NCBI RefSeq assembly: GCF_012927205.1
Contig: NZ_JABBGC010000002.1
Location: forward strand, 310,001 to 374,000
Length of the DNA stretch: 64,000 bases
Direction of reading: 5' to 3'
DNA from: Chitinophaga fulva
Lineage (GTDB): Bacteria > Bacteroidota > Bacteroidia > Chitinophagales > Chitinophagaceae
The notes beneath the pieces are model-generated. The model did no database searches. It was not told where the DNA came from and saw only the letters and a list, made by a program, of their open reading frames with translations. Within the stretch, counting starts at the first letter, position 1; each line of letters starts with the position of its first letter. A program made the position numbers and the translations under genes. Positions 36,382 to 43,792 of the stretch are shown piece after piece.

Positions 36382-36484
36382 CATACTTAAATGTGGAAAA
36401 GAAGTATATAAAACAATGAACATTCCTAAATTCAGGTATGTTAATTGCACAGAGTTTTCCCATTATTTTTGTATAAGTTGTTTT

Positions 36485-36509
36485 TGGTCCATGTGTGGGA
36501 TATGGACCA
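36485..36509 (+). promoter_or_regulatory. Hairpin in the infC leader
   Basis: TGGTCCAT (36485-36492) pairs with ATGGACCA (36502-36509), 40 bp before infC. It could shape the infC leader. No autoregulatory site is recognised. Confidence 0.3.
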
Positions 36510-36548
36510 TGGACTATGAACAATAATTAATAAATCTTAATTTTTTTA

Positions 36549-37226
36549 ATGCAACAAAAACCCAGACCAAATTTTGGCGGTAATAATCGGGGCAGAAACC
36601 CGAATTTCCGCAGGGAACAACAACAAGAACACCGGACCAACAGAATGATCCGTGTTCCTGAGGTCAGACTGGTAGGTGAAAATGTGGAGGTAGGCGTTTA
36701 CAGAACAGAGGACGCCCTGCGTATGGCTGAGGAACAAAGCCTCGACCTCGTGGAAATATCCCCTAATGCCGCGCCCCCCGTATGCCGTATCATCGACTAC
36801 AATAAATTCCTTTACGAAAAGAAAAAGAAGGAAAAGGAAATGAAGGCGAAGGCGCACAAAAGCGAGGTGAAAGAAATCCGCTTTACGCCTAACACCGATG
36901 ATCATGACTTTGACTTTAAAGCTAAACATGCGGAGAACTTCCTGAAAGAAGGTAACAAGGTGAAAACCTACGTGCAGTTCAAAGGTCGTGCTATCATGTT
37001 TAAGGAGCGTGGAGAGCTGATCCTGCTGAAGTTTGCTGAAAGGCTGGCTGAAGTAGGTGGCCTGGAAAGCATGCCTACCATGGAAGGTAAACGCATGATC
37101 GCCATCTTTGCACCAAAAGCTGCCAAGAAAAAAGAAAAGGAACCAAAAGAACCTAAAGAACCAAAAGAGCCAAAGGAGCCAAAGGAACCTCGCGTTGCTG
37201 AAAGCAAACCAGAAGACAAAGCTTAA
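36549..37226 (+). CDS. infC: Translation initiation factor IF-3
   Basis: A 225-residue IF-3. The N-domain (VRLVGENVEVGVYRTEDALR, LDLVEISPNAAPPVCRIIDY) and C-domain (VKEIRFTPNTDDHDFDFKAK, VKTYVQFKGRAIMF) are complete. Two extensions are added: a basic Asn/Arg/Gln-rich N-terminus (about 1-32) and a C-terminal tail of repeated Lys-Glu-Pro (about 195-225), making it longer than the usual 170-180 residues. The start is a plain ATG, not the rare AUU used for autoregulation in enterobacteria. A terminator follows at once, so rpmI and rplT, usual neighbours, are not cotranscribed here. Confidence 0.95.
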   Translation: MQQKPRPNFGGNNRGRNPNFRREQQQEHRTNRMIRVPEVRLVGENVEVGVYRTEDALRMAEEQSLDLVEISPNAAPPVCRIIDYNKFLYEKKKKEKEMKAKAHKSEVKEIRFTPNTDDHDFDFKAKHAENFLKEGNKVKTYVQFKGRAIMFKERGELILLKFAERLAEVGGLESMPTMEGKRMIAIFAPKAAKKKEKEPKEPKEPKEPKEPKEPRVAESKPEDKA

Positions 37227-37244
37227 TTGGTATCAAACTTATAC

Positions 37245-37288
37245 AGCGGCACCAGCAGGTATCATCTACCTGCTGTGCCGCTTTTTTG
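37245..37288 (+). terminator. Rho-independent terminator after infC
   Basis: An interrupted 16-bp stem (37245-37261 with 37267-37282, one bulged C) followed by six T residues. Confidence 0.9.
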
Positions 37289-37545
37289 TTGGAAAAATAA
37301 GGCTGCAGCAGCAATGCAGACAGGGCGTAAACTGTATAAGTGATCATCCAAAAGAGATATCTATATCTACTTGCCATGCCACCTTTTTGTTGGAGCAACA
37401 AGGTTGCCGCAGTAATGCAAACGAGGCATAAACTATAGCGGTGATCATCTGAATGAAATATCTCTGTTGTGCTGCTATGGGTTTGAAGCAATAGGGCTAC
37501 AGCAGCGCAAACACAGCATCAACGGCAGGTACAATCATCCGAAAG
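37288..37545. repeat. Three degenerate direct repeats of about 90-100 bp
   Basis: Three successive copies share the same ordered words: an AAGGCTGCAG/AAGGTTGCCG/AGGGCTACAG block (near 37299, 37400, 37493), GCAATGCAGAC/GTAATGCAAAC, a CGTAAACT/CATAAACT block, and TGATCATCC with an AAAGAGATATCT-like tail (near 37341, 37442, 37532). Spacing is 101 and then about 91 bp. The copies have no convincing coding capacity. Confidence 0.65.
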
Positions 37546-37564
37546 AAATTGCAAAACATCATAG

Positions 37565-37584
37565 CCCAGGGCTTCAGCCCTGGG
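37565..37584. repeat. REP-like GC-rich palindrome
   Basis: CCCAGGGCT (37565-37573) and AGCCCTGGG (37576-37584) form a 9-bp stem with a 2-nt loop. It resembles the short GC-rich palindromes dispersed in many Bacteroidota genomes. Confidence 0.55.
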
Positions 37585-37629
37585 GCAATGAGATGGTGGT
37601 CCCTATGTGCCCCTGAGCGATAGTGTATT

Positions 37630-38145
37630 TCAACCGATAGCCTTCATTACCTTTTTTGCCCGTGAACGGATGCCGGGAGAAGGATCATGTTCCAGGAGGT
37701 CTTCCAGCAGTATGCGGATTTCATTCTTGATATCCGGATAGGTGAGTGTGAGATTGGATAGTATGGTCATAGCAAAGGCCTTGATGGCAATCATCTCTTT
37801 AGGGTCCTCCAGGTACTGGAAGCAGGCGTTCATCACCGGGCCGTGCAGCTCAGGTGGGAGGGTCATGTCCTGCAGCACCCGCAGCACATTTCGTTTTACA
37901 GCCGAAGGCAGTCCGCCTGTTTCCATACGGGCAACCATTTCCGGCAGGTGAGGGGTCAGCAGTTCCGGATGCTTATCGGCCACCAGGCTGATGATCCAGG
38001 CGCTTCGTTGTACTACCCGGTATTCATCTTCCAGAAACAGCTGCATCAGCTGCCGGAACCGCGTGGCATCGCCGCCGATCCAGCTGGCAACATATAGGGA
38101 ATGTTCTTTGCTATGAGCCGACAGTATTTCTTCTCTGAGTTTCAT
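37630..38145 (-). CDS. HEAT-repeat-like protein, unknown function
   Basis: A 171-residue helical protein. The ATG at 38145 (MKLREEILSAHSKEHSLYV) is chosen because the upstream in-frame extension overlaps the HD-domain gene and is not protein-like. Repeated helix pairs (EYRVVQRSAWIISLVADKHP, AVKRNVLRVLQDMTLPPEL, MIAIKAFAMTILSNLTLTYP) have HEAT/ARM character, so it is probably a binding adaptor. It begins 17 bp after the stop of the HD-domain gene, so the pair is an operon. No catalytic residue is seen. Confidence 0.72.
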   Translation of the reverse strand: MKLREEILSAHSKEHSLYVASWIGGDATRFRQLMQLFLEDEYRVVQRSAWIISLVADKHPELLTPHLPEMVARMETGGLPSAVKRNVLRVLQDMTLPPELHGPVMNACFQYLEDPKEMIAIKAFAMTILSNLTLTYPDIKNEIRILLEDLLEHDPSPGIRSRAKKVMKAIG

Positions 38146-38162
38146 ACCGCAGCAATATAGAA

Positions 38163-38750
38163 TTAATCTCCCAGTTGGCCATATGCCAGCAGGTAACGCT
38201 GCATGCGTGTGCGCATCCTTTCCAGATCGGGCTGTAGTACCGGCATGTCGGGGTCTTTCCCCATATCGTCCCAAATCCTTAACTGGATGTATTGTTCAAA
38301 CAATGGATCGGCGCGGAATATTTTTGCTTCGGAGGCTGTCATCGGGCCGCCCTGGTACCGTAATGTTTCCTTGCTGGCTTCTGAGAGCGTATCGTAGTAG
38401 GCGCTGTCTGTCCAGGTGAGATATCTTTTGGCGGCAACATGGCTGGCTACCAGCTGCCCCATTCTAGGGGGAAACCCGCAGGAAGTGAGATAACGGTACC
38501 CTACGGTATCGTGTGCCTGGGCGCCGTAGATGTCCATCTGGTCGTCACTTTCAAAAAAGTGGCCGATGTCGTGCAGGAAAGCTGCCAGTATCATTTCATC
38601 GTCGGAACCGGTCTGTTCGGCTATGAGGGCGGATTGCATCATGTGCATCAGCATGGTCACCTGTTCTCCATAGGCATGATGGCCATATTGCTCGTATAAA
38701 CCAAAAAGTTCGTCTACTACAGCATTGGCCCGGATTTCTCTACTGTTCAT
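38163..38750 (-). CDS. HD-domain protein, PhnZ-like oxygenase family
   Basis: A 195-residue HD-fold protein. Metal ligands fit the family: H36 (MLMHMMQ), H60/D61 (FLHDIGH), H64, H80 (AQAHDTVG) and H104 (ASHVAAKRYL). The pattern HALQ-like helix, LAAFLHDIGHF, GAxxHxxxG and the YLTWTDSAYYDTLSEASKET segment resemble PhnZ and the phosphonate-degradation HD proteins, diiron oxygenases that break carbon-phosphorus bonds. No phnY-like dioxygenase or phosphonate transporter is nearby, so the substrate is open; a HEAT-repeat protein is its only operon partner. Confidence 0.75.
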   Translation of the reverse strand: MNSREIRANAVVDELFGLYEQYGHHAYGEQVTMLMHMMQSALIAEQTGSDDEMILAAFLHDIGHFFESDDQMDIYGAQAHDTVGYRYLTSCGFPPRMGQLVASHVAAKRYLTWTDSAYYDTLSEASKETLRYQGGPMTASEAKIFRADPLFEQYIQLRIWDDMGKDPDMPVLQPDLERMRTRMQRYLLAYGQLGD

Positions 38751-38877
38751 TTCGTTTATGGGTTTACGTTAGGGGGCGATTATTTAGCCTATTAATTTCG
38801 TAAAATTTTGGCGGGCTTGTGTTACGGGAATATTAATTTTCACTGCGGCCGCAGTGGGAGCAATGCCGTAATAACCG

Positions 38878-38885
38878 TACCTTTG
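38878..38885 (+). promoter_or_regulatory. -7 promoter element of the CDF transporter gene
   Basis: TACCTTTG matches TAnnTTTG, 29 bp before the TTG start at 38915, which supports that start. No clear -33 box is seen. Confidence 0.45.
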
Positions 38886-38914
38886 TACTTTCACACCCAT
38901 ACAATCTGATCTAC

Positions 38915-39892
38915 TTGCTAAGAAGAGAATTACGCGTCATCCTGGTGTCGCTTATCGTTAGTTTCATCCTGACAGTGGCCAAGTTCCTGGCCTACTATCT
39001 GACCCATTCAGTGGCTATTCTTTCCGATGCGATGGAATCTATCATCAACGTGGTGGCCGGCGGTTTTGCGAGCTACAGCATTTACCTGTCGGGCAAGCCC
39101 AAAGATGCCAATCACCCTTACGGACATGGCAAAGTGGAGTTTTTCTCCATCGGTTTTGAAGGCGCCATGATTTTCTTTGCGGGAGTGCTCATCCTTGTCA
39201 AAGCTGCACAGTATTTTATTACACCGAAGGAGTTGCATGAAATGAGCAGCGGCTTATGGCTGCTGGGTTCCACCACAGCGGCCAACCTGCTACTGGGGCT
39301 TTACCTGATCCGTTCCGGCCGTACACTGGGCTCTATCACGCTGAGTGGTAACGGTCAGCATATCATGACAGACGTATACAGCAGCGTGGGCCTGATCATC
39401 GCCCTGGGCGTCATCCACTTCACGGGCTGGAACTGGCTCGACCCGGCCGTTTCCGTGCTGATGGGCATCCTTATCCTCACTAAAGGATATCAGCTGATGC
39501 GCCGCTCTATTTCAGGCCTCATGGATGAAACGGATATGCAGGTGGTGGATAAGGTGATCGCTATCCTTTCAGGCCAACGCGTGCCCAACTGGATTGATAT
39601 CCACAATATGCGGGTGCAGCAATACGGCAATAACTACCACATCGATTGTCATATTACCATGCCTTACTACCTCACGCTGACAGAAGCCCATGATGAAATG
39701 AAAAGGGTGGAAGTACTTGTCAATAAAGGGTTTGAAGGGAGTGAGGTAGAGTTCTTTATTCATATGGACCCCTGTATACCTTCCTGTTGCCACTACTGCC
39801 TGAAAGAGGCTTGCCCGGTCAGGAAACATGCTTTCACCGGAGAAATTACGTGGACGCGGGACAACGTGTTGCCGAACAGAAAGCACGGATAA
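38915..39892 (+). CDS. Cation diffusion facilitator family transporter
   Basis: A 325-residue inner-membrane exporter of divalent metal ions (Zn, Fe, Co or Mn in the family). Six membrane helices are expected in residues 1-195; the transport-site aspartates lie in VAILSDAMESIIN (TM2) and HIMTDVYSSVG (TM5), and HPYGHGKVEFFS is the family loop. The cytoplasmic domain (about 205-290) is followed by an unusual Cys-rich tail, DPCIPSCCHYCLKEACPVRK, that might bind metal. The start codon is TTG: no in-frame ATG lies upstream before a -7 promoter box. Confidence 0.9.
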   Translation: MLRRELRVILVSLIVSFILTVAKFLAYYLTHSVAILSDAMESIINVVAGGFASYSIYLSGKPKDANHPYGHGKVEFFSIGFEGAMIFFAGVLILVKAAQYFITPKELHEMSSGLWLLGSTTAANLLLGLYLIRSGRTLGSITLSGNGQHIMTDVYSSVGLIIALGVIHFTGWNWLDPAVSVLMGILILTKGYQLMRRSISGLMDETDMQVVDKVIAILSGQRVPNWIDIHNMRVQQYGNNYHIDCHITMPYYLTLTEAHDEMKRVEVLVNKGFEGSEVEFFIHMDPCIPSCCHYCLKEACPVRKHAFTGEITWTRDNVLPNRKHG

Positions 39893-39921
39893 ACGACGAA
39901 TATCTATCCACCTAAAATAAC

Positions 39922-39957
39922 AAAAGGGCGAAGGTCATAGCTGATCTTCGCCCCTTT
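39922..39957. terminator. Bidirectional terminator between CDF transporter and serine hydrolase
   Basis: A stem AAAGGGCGAAGGTCA / TGATCTTCGCCCCTTT with a TAGC loop (one G-U pair, one bulged C), A-rich before and T-rich after, between convergent genes. Confidence 0.8.
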
Positions 39958-39983
39958 GTTTAATAGATGTTTACACTGCGCGA

Positions 39984-41195
39984 CTACTCGGCACCGGCTT
40001 CTTCACCATCACCATGGCCCATCATTTCCCGGATGGGTTTCACGGCCTGATAGATACCGCGGTTGTATTTGTTGCCCAGGATGATCAGTGTAGTAGTGTC
40101 TTGCACGAAGCGGTAAAACACGGTGTTGTTACCATGCCACCAGCCGTTGTGATATACAATATTTTTAGCGCTGTCGGGGTATACCATCAAACGCCATCCC
40201 AGTCCGTAGTTGCGGATGCCGGGTTTTTCATGGCTATAAGGAGTATATGCGGCTTTCAGCGTGGCAGAATCCAGCAGTTGACCGGAATACAATGCCTGGT
40301 CCCATTTGAGCATGTCACGGGCGGTACTGTAAATGCCTTTGTCGCCCATTACCCCATCGAAGTAGGTGTCTGGTTCAGCCTGACCGTTGTATTTATGGCT
40401 TTGGGTCTGATGACGCCGCGGTGTCGAAGCCGGGTCGTAGACAAACGTATTGACCATCTGCAGCGGTTTGAAAAAGGTTTGCTGCATGAAGTCGGCGTAT
40501 TTCTGTCCGGTGGCTTTTTCTATAATGGAGGCCAGCAGGAGATAGTTGGTATTGCAATACTGGAAGTGTGTGTCCGGCAAATGCTGGATAGGTGGTTTGT
40601 GTTGCTCCATCAACCGGATCACCTGATCGTTGGTGATAAAGGCTGCCTGATCTTTCCAGAGGCTGTCGCAGAAATAAAGATAGTTGGGCAGGCCGCTGCG
40701 GTGATTAAGCAGCATGCGCACATTGATTCCTCTATAAGGGAACTCGGGAAAGAATTTCTGAATGGAATCTTCGAGGCTGAGTTTCTTTTTTTCTGCCAGC
40801 CACAGTACCGCTGCGCCGGTAAAGGTTTTGGAGACAGACGCCAGTTGAAAAGCGGAACTGTCTACCACCGGGATTTTAGTCCGGTAGTTTTCCAAACCAT
40901 GGTATTGTTCAAAAATAATAACGCCTTTTTTAGCTACCAGGATAGCGCCGTTAAAACCGCTGCGCAATAGTTTACCGGTATAAAATGCATTCAGTTCCCG
41001 TTGTAATTGTACGGTGCGCGGCGCCTTAAGGATCGCTTCCCGCTGTGCTTCTGTTAAATTAAGCGTATACAGGGTGCTGTCTGATATGGCCTTTTTTCTG
41101 TTAGCTTCCCTGCGTGCTGCATTGCCCTGGCAGCTGGAGATAATGGCAATTCCCGTGATAGATAAGATGATGCTTACTGCTTTCAATCGCTTCAT
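39984..41195 (-). CDS. Serine hydrolase, beta-lactamase/PBP-like (class C family) lipoprotein
   Basis: A 403-residue lipoprotein (lipobox SSC, C22) with a beta-lactamase-fold domain. The SxxK motif is S120-V-S-K123 (LASVSKTFTG) and the second motif is Y213-C-N215. Such proteins are D-alanyl peptidases or esterases; true beta-lactamase activity is not implied. The third motif region is HNGWWHGNNTVFYRF near the C-terminus (HNG in place of KTG). The gene stands alone between convergent and divergent neighbours. Confidence 0.88.
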   Translation of the reverse strand: MKRLKAVSIILSITGIAIISSCQGNAARREANRKKAISDSTLYTLNLTEAQREAILKAPRTVQLQRELNAFYTGKLLRSGFNGAILVAKKGVIIFEQYHGLENYRTKIPVVDSSAFQLASVSKTFTGAAVLWLAEKKKLSLEDSIQKFFPEFPYRGINVRMLLNHRSGLPNYLYFCDSLWKDQAAFITNDQVIRLMEQHKPPIQHLPDTHFQYCNTNYLLLASIIEKATGQKYADFMQQTFFKPLQMVNTFVYDPASTPRRHQTQSHKYNGQAEPDTYFDGVMGDKGIYSTARDMLKWDQALYSGQLLDSATLKAAYTPYSHEKPGIRNYGLGWRLMVYPDSAKNIVYHNGWWHGNNTVFYRFVQDTTTLIILGNKYNRGIYQAVKPIREMMGHGDGEEAGAE

Positions 41196-41405
41196 TAGAG
41201 GTGATTCACTGACTTACTTAATGCTTATTCTCTCTCAATATTTTTAAGGCGCTAAAATTATACCCATTGTCAATGTGTACCAAATATTACCAGGCATCCA
41301 ACCCGCTTTTAATATATTTTTAAGCCCGTTGATTATTAAAACATCAAAAAAACGAGGGGTAGATACCTGTTTTTTTAATAAAAATCGAATTTGACTATGG
41401 CAGTA

Positions 41406-41436
41406 TTTGATTATTCCCCAACATAGAGTAGGTTTG
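41406..41436 (+). promoter_or_regulatory. Consensus Bacteroidota promoter of serA
   Basis: TTTG (41406-41409), exactly 19 bp, TAGGTTTG (41429-41436): a perfect TTTG-N19-TAnnTTTG match. Transcription would start about 75 bp before the serA start codon. Confidence 0.78.
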
Positions 41437-41517
41437 TGCCTTGTTTGTTGTCCCGCGTAACCGCAATTATTAAGCCAATTGCGAGAACAAAATATACATA
41501 TAATTCTTAATAATATT

Positions 41518-42753
41518 ATGGAACAGGTAAAGTCTACAAGTTATCCGAAAGAAAAGATCAGCATTTTATTGTTGGAGAATATCAGTGACGCTGCTGTGGC
41601 AGAATTTACCACTGCGGGCTATTCGGTGCGCAAAGTGGCCGGAGCGCTCAGTGAAGCAGATCTGATCAATGAAATCAAGGATGTTCATTTATTAGGTATC
41701 CGTTCCAAAACACAAGTCACCCGTAAAGTGCTGGAGGCTGCCAAGAAGCTGCAGGCGATCGGATGTTTCTGTATCGGTACCAACCAGGTAGACCTTAAAG
41801 CAGCCACAGAACATGGTGTGGCCGTTTTCAATGCCCCTTATTCCAATACCCGTTCTGTAGCTGAACTGGTGATTGGGTTGTCAATTGTATTGATCCGTCG
41901 CATTGTTGATAAAAATGCGGCTGCCCATAACGGCATCTGGATGAAAGAAGCCAAAGGCAGCTATGAACTGAGGGGTAAAACGCTCGGTATCGTTGGTTAT
42001 GGCAACATTGGCAGCCAGGTGAGCGTGCTGGCCGAAGGCATGGGGATGAACGTCATGTATTATGATGCGGAGACCAAACTGCCGCTGGGCAATGCTGTAC
42101 AACAGCGCTCCCTGAAGGAACTGTTTGAACAGGCAGATATCATCTCCCTCCACGTGCCATCCAACAGGTCCACCGAGATGATGATCAACCGGGAAACCCT
42201 TTCCTACGTGAAAAAAGGCGCCATCTTCCTGAACTATGCAAGGGGAGAAGTGGTGGACCTGGAAGCACTGAAAGAATCCCTGGAAAGTGGTCAGCTGTCT
42301 GGTGCCGCCGTAGACGTGTTCCCGGTAGAGCCGGAAAAAAATGGTGCCGCCTTCAGCACACCGCTGCAGAAGTTGTCCAACGTGATCCTTACACCGCATA
42401 TTGGCGGCAGTACAGAAGAAGCGCAGCATAACATCGGCCTCGATGTGAGCGCCAAACTGCTCAACTATCTTGAAAAAGGCGCCAGCTTTGGTTCCCATAC
42501 TGTGCCCGCCATCAGTGTGCCGCCTATCGAAAACACCCATCGTATCCTGCACGTACACCAGAACGTGCCGGGCGTATTGTCTGCCATCAACACCGCCCTG
42601 TCTGAAAATAAAATCAATATCCTCGGACAGTATCTTAAAACCAATGATCAGATTGGTTATGTGGTGCTCGACGTTGACCGTCAGCTGTCCCAGGAAGCCC
42701 TGGCATTGCTGAAAGACGTGAAACATACGATCAAAGCCAGACTCCTTTACTAG
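41518..42753 (+). CDS. serA: D-3-phosphoglycerate dehydrogenase
   Basis: A 411-residue dehydrogenase for the first step of serine synthesis from 3-phosphoglycerate. The NAD site is GKTLGIVGYGNIGSQVSVLA with catalytic R near NYARGEV, E near the VEPEK segment and H in LTPHIGGSTEEAQ; a C-terminal ACT domain (about 335-411: HRILHVHQNVPGVLSAINTA) senses serine in relatives. Length and C-terminal ACT domain match the E. coli type. The ATG at 41518 (MEQVKSTSYPKEKIS) is preferred over an in-frame ATG 13 codons earlier, whose extension is AT-rich and unlike the family. Confidence 0.93.
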   Translation: MEQVKSTSYPKEKISILLLENISDAAVAEFTTAGYSVRKVAGALSEADLINEIKDVHLLGIRSKTQVTRKVLEAAKKLQAIGCFCIGTNQVDLKAATEHGVAVFNAPYSNTRSVAELVIGLSIVLIRRIVDKNAAAHNGIWMKEAKGSYELRGKTLGIVGYGNIGSQVSVLAEGMGMNVMYYDAETKLPLGNAVQQRSLKELFEQADIISLHVPSNRSTEMMINRETLSYVKKGAIFLNYARGEVVDLEALKESLESGQLSGAAVDVFPVEPEKNGAAFSTPLQKLSNVILTPHIGGSTEEAQHNIGLDVSAKLLNYLEKGASFGSHTVPAISVPPIENTHRILHVHQNVPGVLSAINTALSENKINILGQYLKTNDQIGYVVLDVDRQLSQEALALLKDVKHTIKARLLY

Positions 42754-42769
42754 TTTAGAAATTTTGCCA

Positions 42770-42834
42770 TTTTGTTATTTGGTTATTTATGGGTTGTCTT
42801 TTCACGACAATCCTTAAATAATCAAATAACAAAA
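42770..42834 (+). repeat. AT-rich hairpin after serA
   Basis: A 20-nt arm (42770-42789) pairs with 42815-42834 with one mismatch, and an inner stem (TTGTC/GACAA) closes the loop, so the whole segment folds into one rod. It shares the words GTTATTTGGTTATTT with the element at 17390. It probably marks the end of the serA transcript. Confidence 0.65.
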
Positions 42835-42977
42835 TCTTTAAAATCCCCAAATACCGGTTCTGTCTTCCCGGCTGACCGTTTCATCGATTCTTTTTCCGGT
42901 CTTCCCCGCTTTTTATGTAAATTGTTTCAGATTTGTTTGTTATCCTTGCAAGCGTAAACAGCAATCAAAACAAAAGC

Positions 42978-43766
42978 ATGAACAGTATCAACGTACGCAT
43001 GGCAGGGGTAGCATTGGCAGCCACACTGCTATGGCAGGTAAATGTAAACGCGCAGGACAGCGAGCCTAATAAATGGGCTCCTGAGAAGATCAACATCGAC
43101 GGCCAGGCAACTGAATGGCCCAAGCCACTGCAGTTTTATAACAACGATACCAAACTCTTTTATACGATCGCCAATAATAAGGACACCCTGTTCCTGATCG
43201 TGAGCGTGCCGGATAAGATAAGTCAGCAACGTATTATGCGCTCCGGGCTGAGCGTGTCCATCAATCCCACCGGGAAAAAGAAAGGAGGCGCCATGATCAC
43301 TTTTCCGCTGGTAGGGGAAATCAACAATACCCCCGATGTGCCGCAGGAATCCCGCCAGAAGCTGGCTGAAGAATGGAGACGACAGGCCCTCGCGAACGCG
43401 AAACAGATCAAGGTGGAAGGGCTTACCGGCGTAACTGACGGTAATATCCCTGTCAACAATACCAATGGCATCCGCACCGCGGCAGCTTTTGACGCGGCAG
43501 GCAACCTGGTTTGCGAATTGGCCGTACCTCTTTCTGTGGCAGGCATTCCTGCCGGATACGATAAACCGGTGGCTTATCGTTTTAAAGTAAACTCCCTGAG
43601 TGCGACCGAACGCCGCGAGCAGGAGAAAATTCTGCGGGAAAAACAAGCTAAAGCGAGCAAGGACGGCGGCGCCCCGGCGATGCCCGATGAAGAGACCCGT
43701 ATGAAAATGATGTTGTTCTTTTCAACAGAATTCTGGACGAGACAGACATTGGCGACGCACCCATAG
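42978..43766 (+). CDS. Secreted protein with CBM9-like (DOMON) domain
   Basis: A 262-residue exported protein. The ATG at 42978 directly precedes a signal peptide (INVRMAGVALAATLLWQVNV, ending at NAQ); an in-frame ATG at 42933 would break it. Residues about 30-110 (INIDGQATEWPKPLQFYNND, KDTLFLIVSVPD) have the pattern of carbohydrate-binding family 9 / DOMON-like domains, which bind sugars or haem. The rest (about 130-262) is charged and unrecognised. It precedes an S41 protease by 26 bp on the same strand, so the two may be cotranscribed. Confidence 0.75.
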   Translation: MNSINVRMAGVALAATLLWQVNVNAQDSEPNKWAPEKINIDGQATEWPKPLQFYNNDTKLFYTIANNKDTLFLIVSVPDKISQQRIMRSGLSVSINPTGKKKGGAMITFPLVGEINNTPDVPQESRQKLAEEWRRQALANAKQIKVEGLTGVTDGNIPVNNTNGIRTAAAFDAAGNLVCELAVPLSVAGIPAGYDKPVAYRFKVNSLSATERREQEKILREKQAKASKDGGAPAMPDEETRMKMMLFFSTEFWTRQTLATHP

Positions 43767-43792
43767 TATTTCAAATAGTCTTAACCGTTATT

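Noticed and set aside
34426-36450. A 674-codon open frame on the - strand across thrS
   Set aside because: It mirrors the codon usage of thrS, which is certain. The product has no recognisable domain.
37153-37491. A 112-codon - strand frame after infC with hydrophobic repeats
   Set aside because: It runs over the infC terminator and its repeats are simply the degenerate DNA repeats translated.
38146-38274. N-terminal extension of the HEAT-repeat gene at 37630-38145
   Set aside because: It overlaps the HD-domain gene in another frame and is Arg/Gly/Thr-rich rather than protein-like.
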